Assembly: GCA_907163375.1 (NCBI GenBank)
Contig: CAJQUW010003381.1
Location: forward strand, 434,001-498,000
DNA: 64,000 bases
Source of the DNA: Prostheceraeus crozeri
Taxonomy: Eukaryota > Platyhelminthes > Polycladida > Euryleptidae
Reading direction: 5' to 3'
Each line of letters begins with the position of its first letter. Position 1 is the stretch's first letter. A program made the translations under genes and the position numbers. Below the pieces are notes generated by a model. That model saw only the letters and a list, made by a program, of their open reading frames with translations. It searched no databases and was not told the origin of the DNA. Below are positions 39,493-53,010 of the stretch, one piece after another.

Positions 39493-42400
39493 CATACAAT
39501 ATTTTGTAGACTTTTTAAACTATAATTGAGATCACAATAATTGATGAGCATGATATAGAAGCTGATATCGTTGATACTGATAGACACCTTGATGTTTCGC
39601 TTAAAGCGACAGCTGATCAACAAGCGAGTCAATTACGCTATCATGGCATGCTAGAGAAACCAATGCGAAGGTTCAGAATGCTGGCAAGATATTAGCTCAT
39701 GATTAAGTAAACCAATGAATAGCATGTCATTGACATAACAGCTGCAGTGGCGGGTGCAGTTAATCGATTATTTTCGATCTATCGTGTGACGGAATCAATC
39801 TCGCGATTTTCGATTAAAGTTTGACAGGTGTTTCATTTCACACATCAAAACAGCGTTTGAGGTTTTCAACCCATTTAATATGTTGTTCAATCAAAAATAA
39901 GCGATGCCAAAGGCTGGGACAAAAAATTAAAAGCAAAACTTAAAACTATAAAGAAACATGTTGTTGATGTCTCTTCTTTACTTCCAGACTAAGATATCCG
40001 AGTCGGGACAATATGTAGATATCCGCTCTCACGTTCGTCCATGTGACCAGCTTTTCTATTTGTTCCACTGAACCCATTAAATTGCCAAAAGTCTCCTTGA
40101 CCCCGCCAGAGACTTCAACAGCTTAGTGGAATGCATGGAGGCCGTAGAAAGAAGAAATTTCAGTCATGACTAAAAGCGCATACACAGAAGTAATTCAAAC
40201 CTCACTTTACGACTACTCTTATGCATGCAGTTTTCAGCTCTGCTGATCGATTATTTTTTCAAACCTATTTAATCCGGTATGAGGTGAAAGCTAGAGATGT
40301 AGAGAAATCAAATGCGGTACTTTAGTTTTCTAGACGTATTATTTTCAATATTTGTAATAAACGGAAAATGTATGCACAATTTCAGAAAAGTAGGGTAGCG
40401 CACCGGTAATTTAACGTTGAAGCGCTAAGTTACGTCAGTTGTTTCAGCATTCAGCAACAGTAAATTGAATTATGTCCATAGCAGCGAAAAGGTCAAAATT
40501 TGACAATCGCCACATAAATTCAGATATACATAGATGAAGTCATTTCCTACAGCTATACACATATTAAATGCTTGTTGAATTTGTGTATTTTAAAGTAAGC
40601 TGATACTTCTGAATTTACGGCATTGCTGCACTTCAAGTTATCGCTCCTAATTTAAAAAGTATTCATCCGATTTGCCCAAAATTTGGTATGTAGCTAGAAA
40701 ATATCCTCACTTACGTGTGATTAAAGTTCTGTGACGACTGATTCTCTAGGGTTTTTAAACAAATTTGAAAACGTGGAGGAGAGATGACGCATAAGTACCG
40801 TTTTAGATTTATGTTCTTCATTTGTGACATGAGTCTCATTCGCTTGACGATGACTGGCTGTCCCGGTCGAAAGGTCTCGCCTAAGTAGACATTTTTACCG
40901 CAATATCACGGTTTTCGGCTTCCGTCTAATAGAAAATAATCAATCAAGCCGATTATTTGGCGGAAAATGGAAGTACGTATTTCTAATCCTGGCATTCGTT
41001 GAATGAAGAATGCAAGTGTCAATTTCAGGTCAGATGGGAGTGAGACCGCAACTGGTCAGCCAACTGAAGTAAAGTGATTGTACGAGTAGTTAGCACTAGT
41101 TAGCAACAACAACATGTTTAGGATAAAATTAGACAGCATTGAACGTAGGATTGGAACTTATTACGCCGTAGCACTAGTTAAGTGTTAATGCCGATATCAG
41201 GCGCATATGTGCTGTGAAATTAACTGATATTTGTTGGCAACGTCCAGATATAAATTCGAATGTACAGCACTCGAATTTTAATTAGCACAAGTAATCAAAC
41301 CAAAGACAAAACGTTGGTTTATTTTGGATAGCTTTATAATATAAATTTCGTTTGAAGACCTTTTGTGAATTGACACAGTCTACAATATTCCAATCGATAA
41401 AATCAAATCTACGTTTGCCTAATTCAGTGTACGTTGGCCTAAATGTTTTCATTTGCATCTGAATGTTTCTTGTTGCTTTCCATTTTTCTGTTGTGAATAT
41501 AGTTTTATTTTTCAGTGATTTGCCGCACCCGAGGAACTGTTGTGTTAATTGCTCAATATATTCAAATGCAATTAATACAAAGTATCTGTAGCTTAAGGCA
41601 GGAGCATCATCCATCATTCTTTCCTTATTTGCATCAGACCGGTCACTAACTGACAATCAATCATTTAAGTGATATATCGATATTTTAGTGGATCGAAATC
41701 TAAAGCTGATCAATGAAAGTATGCACAACTGGTTATCAGAAAAGATGAAGTATTTGTAGATTCGAGACAAAAATTACAATGTGCTCAGTGGGCAAAAGTT
41801 GGCAAATGCATTAAGATAGGAAAACAATCATATAGCGCCCACATCAATGTGTAGATAAATGAGTGGTCTACAGTCGTCTATTAAGTACCTTAACAATCAA
41901 TTAATTTCCATGCCAAATCAACTCTGACATTCTAACCATTGAAATGGATCTTCATCTATATTTTTGTCTTCCAAGCGTCTACGGATGTAATTTTTCGCTG
42001 ATTCATAGTTTTGACATAGCTATTCAGTCCCTTCCATTTCATATTTCAATACTCTTCTGTTATCAATTGAGATATCAAATAAAACTGCTTATAAGAGCTG
42101 GCGAATAAGTAATACCATAGATGTCCCCACAAATCATGCTTTGATTGCATACTTCCATTATATACTTACTTTGATCCTACGTGTGACTTTCCAGCAAAGT
42201 ACAACATCTTTCTAGCACAATGAGAAAGGGCGTGTACATTGCTTGCATCTGAGTAGAAGATTACTGTGGCATTACCGGCTCTGCGCCCGGTGGACCTTGG
42301 CTCAAACATTGGTCGGGTCAAACCTAAGGTTTTGAAAATAGGTGCGATCTGCATTCTCGATAAACACGCAGCACTGAAGAATGAAAGTTGGATAAATCAA

Positions 42401-42560
42401 ACTCGACCACGTGGAACAGGTGCACTTGCCTAATGTGCATCCGAGTAGACTACAAGGGAGACTTATGAAATAATATATAGTTTTATAGTTTTATCTATAT
42501 CTCTCGCATTTCAATCTAACACCTCTTTGTTGTTAAAAAGGATATCTAATGTTCATGAAG
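39493..42560. other. Gene-poor stretch
   Basis: No gene was recognised. A 124-codon minus-strand ORF (41282-41656, opening MSVSDRSDANKERMMDD) has no known motif and may be chance. 42180-42330 has a GC-richer patch (CGGCTCTGCGCCCGGTGGAC) that may be an old SINE. Confidence 0.4.
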
Positions 42561-42643
42561 ATATATTACCTTTCAAATGACAACCTAAATCGTCGGCGCG
42601 TAGCGCCAGACGATTTAGGCTGATCATTTGAAAGGTAATATAT
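42561..42643. repeat. 83-bp GC-centred foldback
   Basis: ATATATTACCTTTCAAATGA at 42561 pairs with its complement ending at 42643, and inner arms CCTAAATCGTC / GACGATTTAGG pair around GGCGCGTAGCGCC. The outer 20 bp are perfect and the inner arms are offset by small asymmetric loops. It is a tiny foldback MITE or the end product of one. Confidence 0.8.
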
Positions 42644-43568
42644 GCATTGTTACTGAACCGAAAATCTGACATCAAAAATCCAAGATTTTGATCTGCAAAA
42701 GACTCAAATCTATGATAATTTTCTACATAGCCCATACAGCTCAGAACATTGAATATGTAAAGCTTGAGATATCTACGAGTCCAAATTGTGAGCCACAGGA
42801 ATCACTTCAATGTCATTTTCACTGGGAATGCGAAGATTGATGGTGAAATGCTCCTACCTCAATGGCATTACATAGCAAATTTGACGGCCTTAATTATGCA
42901 ATGAAGGCCGTCTAATTTGGATTTGGAGATATCCAATCTCCATGAACGACTTTCATAGAAAAATGACATGTGAAATATCGGCGGACAACCCTTTACTCAG
43001 TAACAATGACATTTTCTATGCAGATGGAAAAATTCACATACTCGTTGGCTAGTTCCACAGTAATTGGGCAAATCTTGCAGGTCACAGACAAATTTGGAAT
43101 CTCCTCGGAAATTATGGTGTCCCCCAAGAATTTAAATTGGTCTATGACCTGCAGGAGTTACCCAAGCGACCTTAAGCTCTGAAATCACGGACGTAGGCTC
43201 CTGGAGGTTCCAATGGTGACATTAGCTTTCACCAACTCGCTCATGTTACTCTAATTAACAGCTAAAATTTGAATTCCACCTTTTTTCAATAATTAGATTC
43301 AGTATCTGATGGAAATGGATTGTCCCGTGTGGGAAAGGAGGCCCGGATAAAATGGGTTAATTTGGTCGCAAAGAAAAAAGACATTGAAGTCAGCGCATAA
43401 GGCAATTTAATTGTGTCTTACAGTCTAAGCAGAAGACATCCAGAAAAAATAATTGCCTTTTTCGCTGCTTTACTAATCGTAACTGTGACGTCGTGAATCC
43501 ATCCGATATTATAAGACAATTTCTGTGACATTTATCTGCTATTTTAGCTGTCTTCAAGACTCTAATTT

Positions 43569-43682
43569 GAAATGCAATTCAAAATGAAAATCAGGGGGAA
43601 ATTAAACAAATTGAACTATTTGTCTCGCTGTTTTATTGCAATTTGTTTAATTCCACCTGATTTTCATTTTGAATTACATTTC
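43569..43682. repeat. Foldback with ~44-bp arms
   Basis: 43569-43613 (GAAATGCAATTCAAAATGAA...) and 43639-43682 are near-perfect inverted copies separated by 25 nt, with about three differences. No ORF. Confidence 0.8.
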
Positions 43683-44220
43683 TTCACTTTTATGACAATA
43701 ACGATCCCTTGAGTTATGTGCATAATCTTGGAACAAAAAATTGGGCGCGGCACCATCACCCATGTCTACCCAAGCCTTGGATAGAATACCCAATGAAAAA
43801 CCCAAAACTGAAATGAATGCAGCTACTTACGGAATGACTCAAACAACACTGTCACCCGTCATGCTAATTGATTTACACTTGGTGAAACTCAGCATAAATG
43901 TAATTAAAGATGTAAAATGCAAGTAAATCTTATTTTGGCTCTAGCACAAACCACAGAGCGCAGTCAAACACATATAAAACAGGACTATCCAACTTGATTT
44001 AACCTCATTCAGTATTGCTAAAAATGTAGGCTTTTGATGATAATGATACAGAAGCCAACGGTCTATTGATATTTTTGGAAATGTTTCAATGATCCCGTGT
44101 GATGCATGTGTTAACAGTAGATGCTCTTCTATTATCCAAGAAAAAATTGGAAATGACTGCTTGCATAATTATACGTTGATTTATTCTGTTTTTCCAACTA
44201 TTATAATGTTATGTAACTAC

Positions 44221-44465
44221 CACGAGACTCATCAGTTGTGGGTAGGTTTGAACCAGCGACGTTGGATCTAGAGGACGTGCACAAGGCCACCGGACCATCT
44301 GTTGAGAGCGTAAATTAGCCAGGAAGGCACTGCTTTAACGCAGGTACGTGGAGGGCGGATTGCATTCTGCGTCTGACTTAATGCCGCATCCGAGATTGAG
44401 GCGCTTCACGCATGAGGCCCAACAGGCTGAAACATGTCTCGTGGTGGTTACATCTATTGAGATTT
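44221..44465 (-). mobile_element. tRNA-like SINE or Penelope-tail repeat
   Basis: On the minus strand, GATGGTCCGGTGGCCTTGTG resembles a pol III A box region and GCTGGTTCAAACCTACCC a B box about 45 nt later, as in tRNA-derived SINE heads. On the plus strand, GCATGAGGCCCAACAGGCTG followed by AAACATGTC (44410-44445) resembles the ribozyme-like motif of Penelope pLTRs. The two signals may belong to a composite repeat. The boundaries are uncertain. Confidence 0.35.
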
Positions 44466-47400
44466 GATAAATTTATCAATTGCCAGGTTACTTGTATGAT
44501 ACATTTAATTGTCAAATGTCCGATGTTACAGATGCTAACTACAGTCTCAAACACAGAATTAGATTCATCTGCGCGCGCTTCGGTTTCCTAGAAAGGAAAA
44601 ATTGTATGTAACCTTAATATCGAAATGGCACATCACAGAATTAGACAACTTGCTCCTTCCCGAATGGATAATTCGTGAATCGCTTGCTATTGGAAATGGC
44701 AAGCACTAAGCTGTCAGCAGAGGACACCAGAGCCAGTGAGAGATGCGTGCGTGCTGTGATATCACTTCACACACACCAAAACAAACATCGATACCTGGCT
44801 TCGATTCAATGTATGCACTATTCAGTGGGTAGTGCCGAGAAGAAGATGTGAAATCATCAAGTGAACTAATTTTCGTACGCCTGCTACTTTCTTTATTAAT
44901 GATCGGAAGGGCCAACATTATGTAGAAAACTTGTGCGCAATGATCTGAATTCTTCGAATCTGAAAGAATTTTGGCAATCGAAGCATTTTGCTGGAACTCA
45001 CATTAATTCGCAAGCGACGCACGACTTTTTTCCTATCTCTGTAAGGTATAAAGAATTCCTTTTTGCCCACTTAATAGGTTCCTCTATGTGCTTGCGATTT
45101 CATATTAATCACACTTCTAGCAAATCGTAGCAGATAAACAAAATATCTAATTCTGTGGTCTCGAATGAAGTCGCAAGTGCAATATTGAAATCGCTGATTT
45201 ATTGACATGACATTTGAGGATTACATTTTGAATATCTTAGAAGCAATCCACATCCCTCGTCAGGAGCCGCCCTTGAATACAAAAATCTTTAAAAATGGCT
45301 CCTGATTCACATTTAAAGTATGGTTCAGCTTTTTGCTTTCCACCTGCTCTTTTGCATTTGGTATTGTTGCTTGCTTTATATGCAACTTACTGAGCGGTAT
45401 TTGTTAAAATGCATATTCTAGAATTTTACTTGAACTTGTTAACCCTCCTTTTATTAAAGGCATCTAACGAAACAAAGAATAATTCAATTCACTCAAAGAT
45501 GTTGGATATTCTCTCAGAAAACAGATCAAATGCTGGGATTAATTATCTTCCTTGACAGTTGGACAGAGATTCATTTGCTGCCCTTCCGTTTACCTGTGAC
45601 TTGTCATCGCTCAATCTATTCTCCAGGCACCATCTCCTCCAGACAGCTATCATCCTTCGTTCATGTGCAGTGACTCTCGTCTCTAGAGAATCAAAATTCA
45701 TCTTTTTACACTCAAAACATCAACCGAAAAAAGTGACAAATGAACAAAGTCGAATTTTGGAGACCGCAAGAAAAAACCACAGCGCTAGTTTGGAATCGGG
45801 AATATCAAACAACCTCCATATGCTCAAAGGAATAGCATTTGAGGTCAGGACGCGTTGGTGTCGGAGTAAGTTGCTTGAGGCACTTTTTCATTTCCAGTCA
45901 AGCAGTCGTGAATGTAAACGCAGAGACAAATTTGGAAAACGTGAATGCGTCTGACTTTGAATGAAATATGAATGTATTTTGATGTGTTTGACAAACATAA
46001 ATAATACAACATTGGCCTCCGGAAACCGTAAAGGTTGTCTCCTAATCCTTTCATGTTGAAGATGATTAAGATGCTCTCAATTTAGATTTCTACACAATTC
46101 AAGTGAACCCGTCAAGGAGCGTGAAATTATTGCCAGAAATAAATATTCATCAACAAGACAAGCCGAATCAGAATGAATAAATGATGAGAGTTCTACTAAT
46201 TCCGATAACTTCCACTGGGAAAAACAGAAAACGATGAAATCATATTAGAGAATGTTGATTTAAAGTCAACTAAATAGAGTCTACAAAAAACATTTGCTGA
46301 AGAAACTCTGAAAATAACATGAAATGTACCTGATCAGAATAACTAAAACCTCTAATAAAACGCCACCTCCAATAGATCACCTCATCTGATAAACCGCCAC
46401 CCTGACATGTGCCAAAAAATGCAACTCTGGAAATACTATTTTGAAAACATACGTACGTGTATATGTAAAGTATACAACTACATGTAATAGTTGGTAGCAT
46501 ATAATTAACTAATTGCAATCATTTATTACTGCGCAAGTGATGCGCTATAAAGTCGATTCTGTTTTGTATTGTGTTCACGCCTTCTTCCCTTCGAGTAATT
46601 ATCTGCCAACAAGCAACATCATTATTGCAATCTGTTTCTTTGTGATTTAAGTCACAGTTTACCAGTGGTGCTTTCAACCTTAATTTAGTTACCGGGTAAG
46701 GATATATAAAGGTTGGTTGGTAAAGGGTCAATCGCATATTGAAGCCGATTTTAGTAAAATGTATATTCACCATTTACTGTCTTAATTAAGTTTGCCATGC
46801 AGCGCTATGACAACGCTAAGTTTGCGTTCAAATTTGCTATTCGAGCGATAATAAAGTGCAAGTAAATGGCTTTTATAGCCAACATTTCATCTGATGCCAG
46901 GAATTATCATCAGACTTAGTTCACATCTCTCAACTTCAACGCTGATCCCTATTTACCCTATTTAACACGTAGCCATACAAAGTTAACGAAGACGACGTCA
47001 ACGACGTTATCGAAGATAAAATGCTTTGTAAAATTTTGTTTCTTTTATCATTAAAATGTTCAACTGCAATTTCAATTTAAGAAATGTACTGTATCATCAT
47101 TTAAAACTGAATACTCCAAATTCCTGTCTAATCGGTGAATTTAGAATACATCCAATAAATTTTCATTTTTATAAAGCAGCAATAATTTATTGGATACGAA
47201 TCATTACGAGCGATGAAAGAAGCATGATAAAGGAAGCACACAACGTGATTTATTCAAATATTAAGAAAGTTTTGACCTCTTGAACTCTCTTTTGTAAGCG
47301 GGATATAAGTATATATATTATTATTATTATTTCAAGCCGATACGATAGTAGATACACTTGGTGTTGGCGAATAAAGCAGCTCACAAAACTTAGCCTATCT

Positions 47401-50189
47401 CAATTATGGGATGCACAGGCAATAGTTGATAAGCAATCATATGTAAGATTACAAAAGGCCAATTAGCTAATAATCATAGGGAACAATGAACTTCCTCAGC
47501 AAAAATAGCCACTCTGGGTTGAATTATTTGGAGTTATGCCTTATTCAGGATACCATGATCTAAATATTGATATCGATTATAACTATATTAATATCATATT
47601 AAAGTTTAGAGCATTAAACCACTACTTAGAAGTTGTCACTGGCATTTATGGAGATCAATTGAGGTATGAAGAACGTTGATATAACCTAATGATTCACGAG
47701 TTTGTATTGTATTTTGTATTTTTGTTGAATTTTGTATCATTTCATGATTTAATGTTCAAAATATCAGAAATTGTGACAGGAGCCTGCAACGGCATTATGG
47801 CACTGCGAAAGTGCAACTCAGTTTTACAAGTTGATGAATACGAAGACTCCAAAAGATCTTAAATGTATTGCTAAATTCCTTCCAAGTGGCGACAATCCAC
47901 CAAAGATGGCACAAACTGAAGGACGAAGCACATTTCAGTTTCTGATTATTCTCCTCTCCTTCCTGATCACGATATTTTTGATATTGAAATTGACTGCACG
48001 CCTGAAATGTGCGATGTCTGATGAAATTTCTATAGCTATGTTTTGAAATACGAATGTTATTTGTTCACATGTTTCCTCTATGTTTTCCAATCTATTAATG
48101 ATTTATCTATCTATTTATGACATATTGATTTATTGACCATACACCATACCCTGAGTTAATTTGACAACTATTCGAGGAAATTCACTTCGCATGTTATTTA
48201 GGCTACTTGTCTGAAATTAACTCATGTTATGGCGACGGTTTAAAAAGGCAGTTGTATTGATGCTGAGAGATGTGAACTATAGATGCGCTGATGATTCTTG
48301 ACATTGGATTAAATGACGATCATTCAAGCATCATCACATCTCTCATCTGAACATAGGCTACAACAGACTCCAAATCTAATAATTTTATCTACACTTTGTT
48401 TTTCAAGACAGTGTTTATGCATTATTGCCACTGTGCTAACGTCGAAGGAAAAGTCAATGGTGTATGGAGCAAATCATCTGAAAGCCAAATGACACAATTT
48501 CTCCACCATTTCATCTATAAAGCCATGCCATTCAGAAATGATACGTTCAACATCAAAATTCATGTGAAAAATGAATAAAGCAGTAAATTTTATGTAGGAA
48601 TCACTAGAAAACTGAAGTTGACACCAAATATTCTAGCCACATCGGCTTCTTGAAATTGATGAATATAAATATCTGAAAATTATTTTGGCGAAAAAAGATG
48701 GCGGATTTGTTGCCACTAAAAATACATTTGAGTAATGGGCAGTTTCCGCACTTGATATATTTAAACACTTTGGTATGGAGGTTTTATTTGACGAAATACC
48801 CTAGAAAATTCACTTGACATGTTAATTGCGTCAACTCATATTTCTAAATATTCTTTCAATCTCTCATGATTATCAAAAACTCACATAATTCAACTGAACT
48901 TTTATAAAGTGATGCAGATTAGCGATTGTTGATAGACATCTTATGAAAATAATTGAATTAAATATCGAATTTTGATGCACGAAGGGCGATTAGAAAATGC
49001 AAATAGATTGATGGAAGAATAACAACATTTATTCTATTTCTACAAAGCCATCAACAAATATTCATGGAGTCAATTATAGATCGAAATTATCATGCATCCA
49101 TTCACAAAGAACTGCTTTCATTATTGACTCAACAAGGTTGCCTTGTAATCTATTTATCTCTATTCTAATTCGAATTTCTGATTATAAGTTTCTTTAGAAT
49201 TTCCACCATCAATTAGCCATCTCATTGTGCTATCAGCACGATTTATTCATGCGAAATTTATATTTATCAAGTGGAACCAGCATTTCAGAAATTTTGTCAC
49301 GAACATTTGGAGAATTGAGTTCACATATTTCTTTAGCAGTTATGATGATGGCAAATGAACAGTTTGAACTGCGCTGCTAGACACTGTGAAATTTCTTTAA
49401 TTTCATCATGAAACAAAGTGAATGAAATGGATTTTCTGCATCTCTTGATGCATGAGAATGCTAGTATTTCTATTAACCATTTGATTTAAGATTTCGAGTG
49501 TGACAAAGTTGTGCAACCGTTAAGGTTGTGGTACATCAACATATTTTTCAAATTTGTAGTCATCTTGTCAAAATGCCAATTATTTTTTCCTGGGTCACGT
49601 CAGGGAGAAATTATGCAAAACAAATGGCGCAAATGTTTTTTTGACGATACAGAATCATTTTTGTATCATTTTGTATCATTTATCAAGATTTTAATAATAA
49701 TAATAATAAAGCTGTTATTTCTTGTACCATTGTGAACCATCAGTTTAGGTTTTGTATCATTTAGCGGACCATTTGTAAATTTGATCATTTCCAGTCCCAA
49801 TGCTTGCGGCCTCAGATTGTTTATGTCTTGATACACATTTTTGTAAGAGTGATCTCAATAATACTCAGACTGTTTTTAGAGAGCGCAATTCTATTGAAAA
49901 CAATGCAGCCATATACATGCATATATTTACATATCTAATGTAAATTTAGACACCGTTTACAATGTAGGCGACTTTAACAAACTGGAGTGAATCCAGTTGC
50001 ACCTTTATCCACAGTCTCTGCGTCTAGTTCGTTGATTTCATGAGACCGAACACATGAATCTCGACTAGGTCTACTCATAATATCGCAATAAGGACTAGAC
50101 TTCGATAATAGACATCAAGCTTTCCGAATACTCATGTCATGAAAGAGACGCCTATCAAATGATTCCGATTTTCATAGAGACTATTCAGA
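44466..50189. other. Long gene-poor stretch
   Basis: AT-rich sequence with only short random-looking frames. There are small (TTA)n/(AAT)n runs at ~47318-47332 and ~49694-49709. No gene, RNA or classifiable element was recognised. Confidence 0.5.
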
Positions 50190-50199
50190 CTTTATGGCT

Positions 50200-50860
50200 C
50201 TATGCTAAAAAATCACTTTATGGAGGAGGTAGGCTACCCACAAATGAGCTAATCTCCTCAGATAATACTGGGTGCTTAGTTCATCATGGTGTGTAGCACA
50301 AAGAGAAGCGCAAAGTTCGTGTTGTTTTTAATTGCTCTCTTCCCTACCAAGGTGTATGATTGAATTCCATGTTATTTCACGGTCCAGGTTTAACAAATAG
50401 CCTCATAGGAGTCTGATTTCGTTTCAAAGAAGGTTGCTTTGTCTTTTGCGGAGATATTGAAAAAATGTTTTACCAGGTTGAGGTTCCGAAAGAACAGCAT
50501 CACTGCATGCAACTGTTTTGGTATCCTTCTGCCGCGCGAATATGGACTCACTGTGCCTGTATTCGGTGCAGCTTCGTCCCTTAGCTGTGCGAATTATACT
50601 CGCTTCGTCAAATTGTTTTAGAAGGTAGAAATAGCTTTCCAGATTCTGTTGCGCAGACTGTTTTACAGAATTTCTACGTTGATGATGTCTCAAAATCAGC
50701 TGATGACGAAGAGTATTCGATCATATTACTTCATCAAGTTATAGATGCATGTTCGCAAGGTGGCTTCAAATTAACGAGCTTTGTAAGCAATTCTCAAAAG
50801 ATGATTATCGAGTTAGTAGATCAAGACGATCATGCAAGTGATGTTCAGGACCTCCTTGTT
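50200..50860 (+). pseudogene. Pao reverse transcriptase remnant
   Basis: Segments such as KRKVRVVFNCS, ADIEKMF-like and the catalytic FYVDD followed by GGFKLTSFVSNS match the Pao family RT in the right order. Fossil, broken. Confidence 0.8.
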
Positions 50861-51385
50861 GACTATGATAACCGAAATGAAGCGAATCAGTGAGAAAAAA
50901 ATGGAAATTATCAAATGATTAAGTTAAGCTTTAAATTTAGTTCACAAGAACCCGACGCGACGAGGAATTTTGTCTTGTGTATTCATTTTTTTCTATCCTC
51001 TCGGTTTTATCTGCCCCGCAGTTTTACCTACAACGCGAATTTTTCAGGAATTATGTCGTTTGAAAATTGGTTGGATGACGACTTTTCTAAAAACGAAAAA
51101 CTAATATGGGACAGATGGATTGCCGACTTGATGAAGCTGAAAAATTATCAGGTTCTTAGATCTCTGAAAACGAAAGACTTTTTGGATCAAAATGTTCTAT
51201 CCATGTCTTCAGTGACGGACGTGAACTTGGTTATGGAGCTGTGGCGTACGCTAGGTTTGAAAATCAGAAGCAAAGTGCACATTGCTCTACAATTTATGCT
51301 AGATCACGTTTGGCACCAACTAAAAAGATGACAATTCCTAGGTTGGAACTCACAGCAGCTAAACTGGCAATTTCTATAGTTTTTA

Positions 51386-53010
51386 CCACCCATGTATCCA
51401 CTAATCCAATCAACTATCAAAATAAGGCAGTCGATTGTCCAAATAGTTCACCCATGTATCAGAATAGAGCACCGAAGTGTCATACTACACCACCCAAGTG
51501 TAAATAAGTTCAGTCAAGTATCAAATAAATGCAATATATGCTTTTTAGTGTTTATTTCTACTAATATCTATGTCAATAGGTTTATGAGGATATTCAAAGC
51601 ATGTTTAATTAATGAATTGCCATGAAAAAGGTGAAATATGATTAGGAGAAATTACTGAATCATTCAGATTTTCAGAGTTATTCGCCGAATATTCATCCAT
51701 CAAGCTATGTTATTTAACTCATCAATTAACATCTATAGTAAAATTTGAGGAAAAAAACATCATCTCATCCAGATCCGATACATATATTGAAAAATCAGGC
51801 CACAAGAAAGCACTGTAGGCCTACTCACATCAAAATGTCAGCTTTTTGAAGACAATCAGGAATATATCTCTGCGAATGAGCAAACCAGTGAGCCGCTTCA
51901 GATGCAGTTATGACACTAACAGCCTGTTCTGCCAGCTGTGTCAATGTAGCCAGACGCATGTCATGTGTTTGAGTCAGCAAGTCTTGCCGCACTTCCTCCA
52001 AACTATTTTTGAGGGACCAGATTCAAGAATGAGGAATAGGGTGGTAAGTACACACATTGATGTTCTGGTCTCAAGTTAGGTCCACCATCCTCGGGACTTC
52101 AGTTTGCACCAGAATGAGATGGTGCATTATCAAAGATGAAAGCCATGGGACCTTCATGATCTCCTGAAATCCTTTCCAGAACTGAGTGGAATCGTGCTTT
52201 GGTCATACCACCCTCGAAGATTTCATGGAACAGCAATCCACGGGTGTGACCGATGGCGAATATGACTATGAAGTTCCTCCCACGTCTCCCGGCAACGACT
52301 CGTACAGCCCTAGATCCTCTGGGTGCTCTACCTCGAGTTCGTCTACTCCACAGATTGATGCCGCATTCATCCATGAATACGAGCTCATTGTTGACTCCAT
52401 TCATCATCAACCATCGCGCATATCACGTTAAATGTTCACGTCTTTCCTTCACTTGCTCATTGTTTCTCTCGGTTACACTGTTTTCGAATTTCTTCCGAGC
52501 AGTCAAGCAACGGCAAAGAGAAGTGACCGAAAGATGAGACTTGTTTGGCAGTCGTAGACGAAGCTCAGCGTTTATTTGGTGCAACGTGTACCCAGGTTTC
52601 TCCTCCACGATGGACACCAGCATAGCTCCGATCTCATAATCCACCTTGTGATGAGTATGTCCACCTCGAGGAACAACAACCTGTCCATCGCGTAAGCGAG
52701 CTCTCCTAATAATTGCATAGGCTGTGCTCGGTTTGATATTTAACTGAGTAGCAAGTTGGAGAAAGTTTTCTCCTCTTTCAGCAGCCTGAAAAAGCCTCTG
52801 CTTATCGTCATCTCTTATTCGCTGCCTCATCATCTCGTTCGTCAGCACAGTTAGACTGGTAATTTGATACTTGACTGCACATGTTGACTCTTGATTGCTT
52901 TATTTTGATACATGACTGCAATTCACAACGATCAGAAGTGTCCTTTCTTGCATTTGACAATTGACTGCACTTATTTGACAAGTGACTGGACTATGTGGAT
53001 ACATGGGTGG
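51386..53010 (-). mobile_element. IS630/Tc1-type DNA transposon inside Pao
   Basis: The ends CCACCCATGTATCCAC (51386-51401) and its complement (52995-53010) continue as an imperfect inverted repeat of ~60 bp. That repeat is built from a recurring CAGTCNNTTGTCAAAT-type unit. A second near-copy of the terminus lies at 51448, and a third piece at 53022-53035, so the ends are partly duplicated. A left TA is present but the right flank reads AA. The transposase is on the minus strand. Confidence 0.8.
52099..52848 (-). pseudogene. IS630/Tc1-type transposase
   Basis: The N-terminal part (52423-52848) is a double helix-turn-helix: DDDKQRLFQAAERGENFLQL, then LNIKPSTAYAIIRRAR and LHQINAELRLRLPNKSHLSV. 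After a frame break near 52415, the catalytic part shows NELVFMDECGINLW (first Asp) and PMAFIFDNAPSH (second Asp). The expected YLPPYSSFLN motif is readable near 52060, but the following NPIE with the third acidic residue is lost and the C-terminus is in other frames. Proteins of this kind are annotated DDE_3 in animals. Inactive. Confidence 0.82.

Noticed and set aside
41282-41656. 124-codon minus-strand ORF as a host exon
   Set aside because: No motif, no convincing splice sites and ordinary AT-rich composition; left as unannotated.
52186-52537. Plus-strand ORFs at 52.2-52.5 kb
   Set aside because: Antisense of the IS630/Tc1-type transposase, which has clear motifs on the minus strand.
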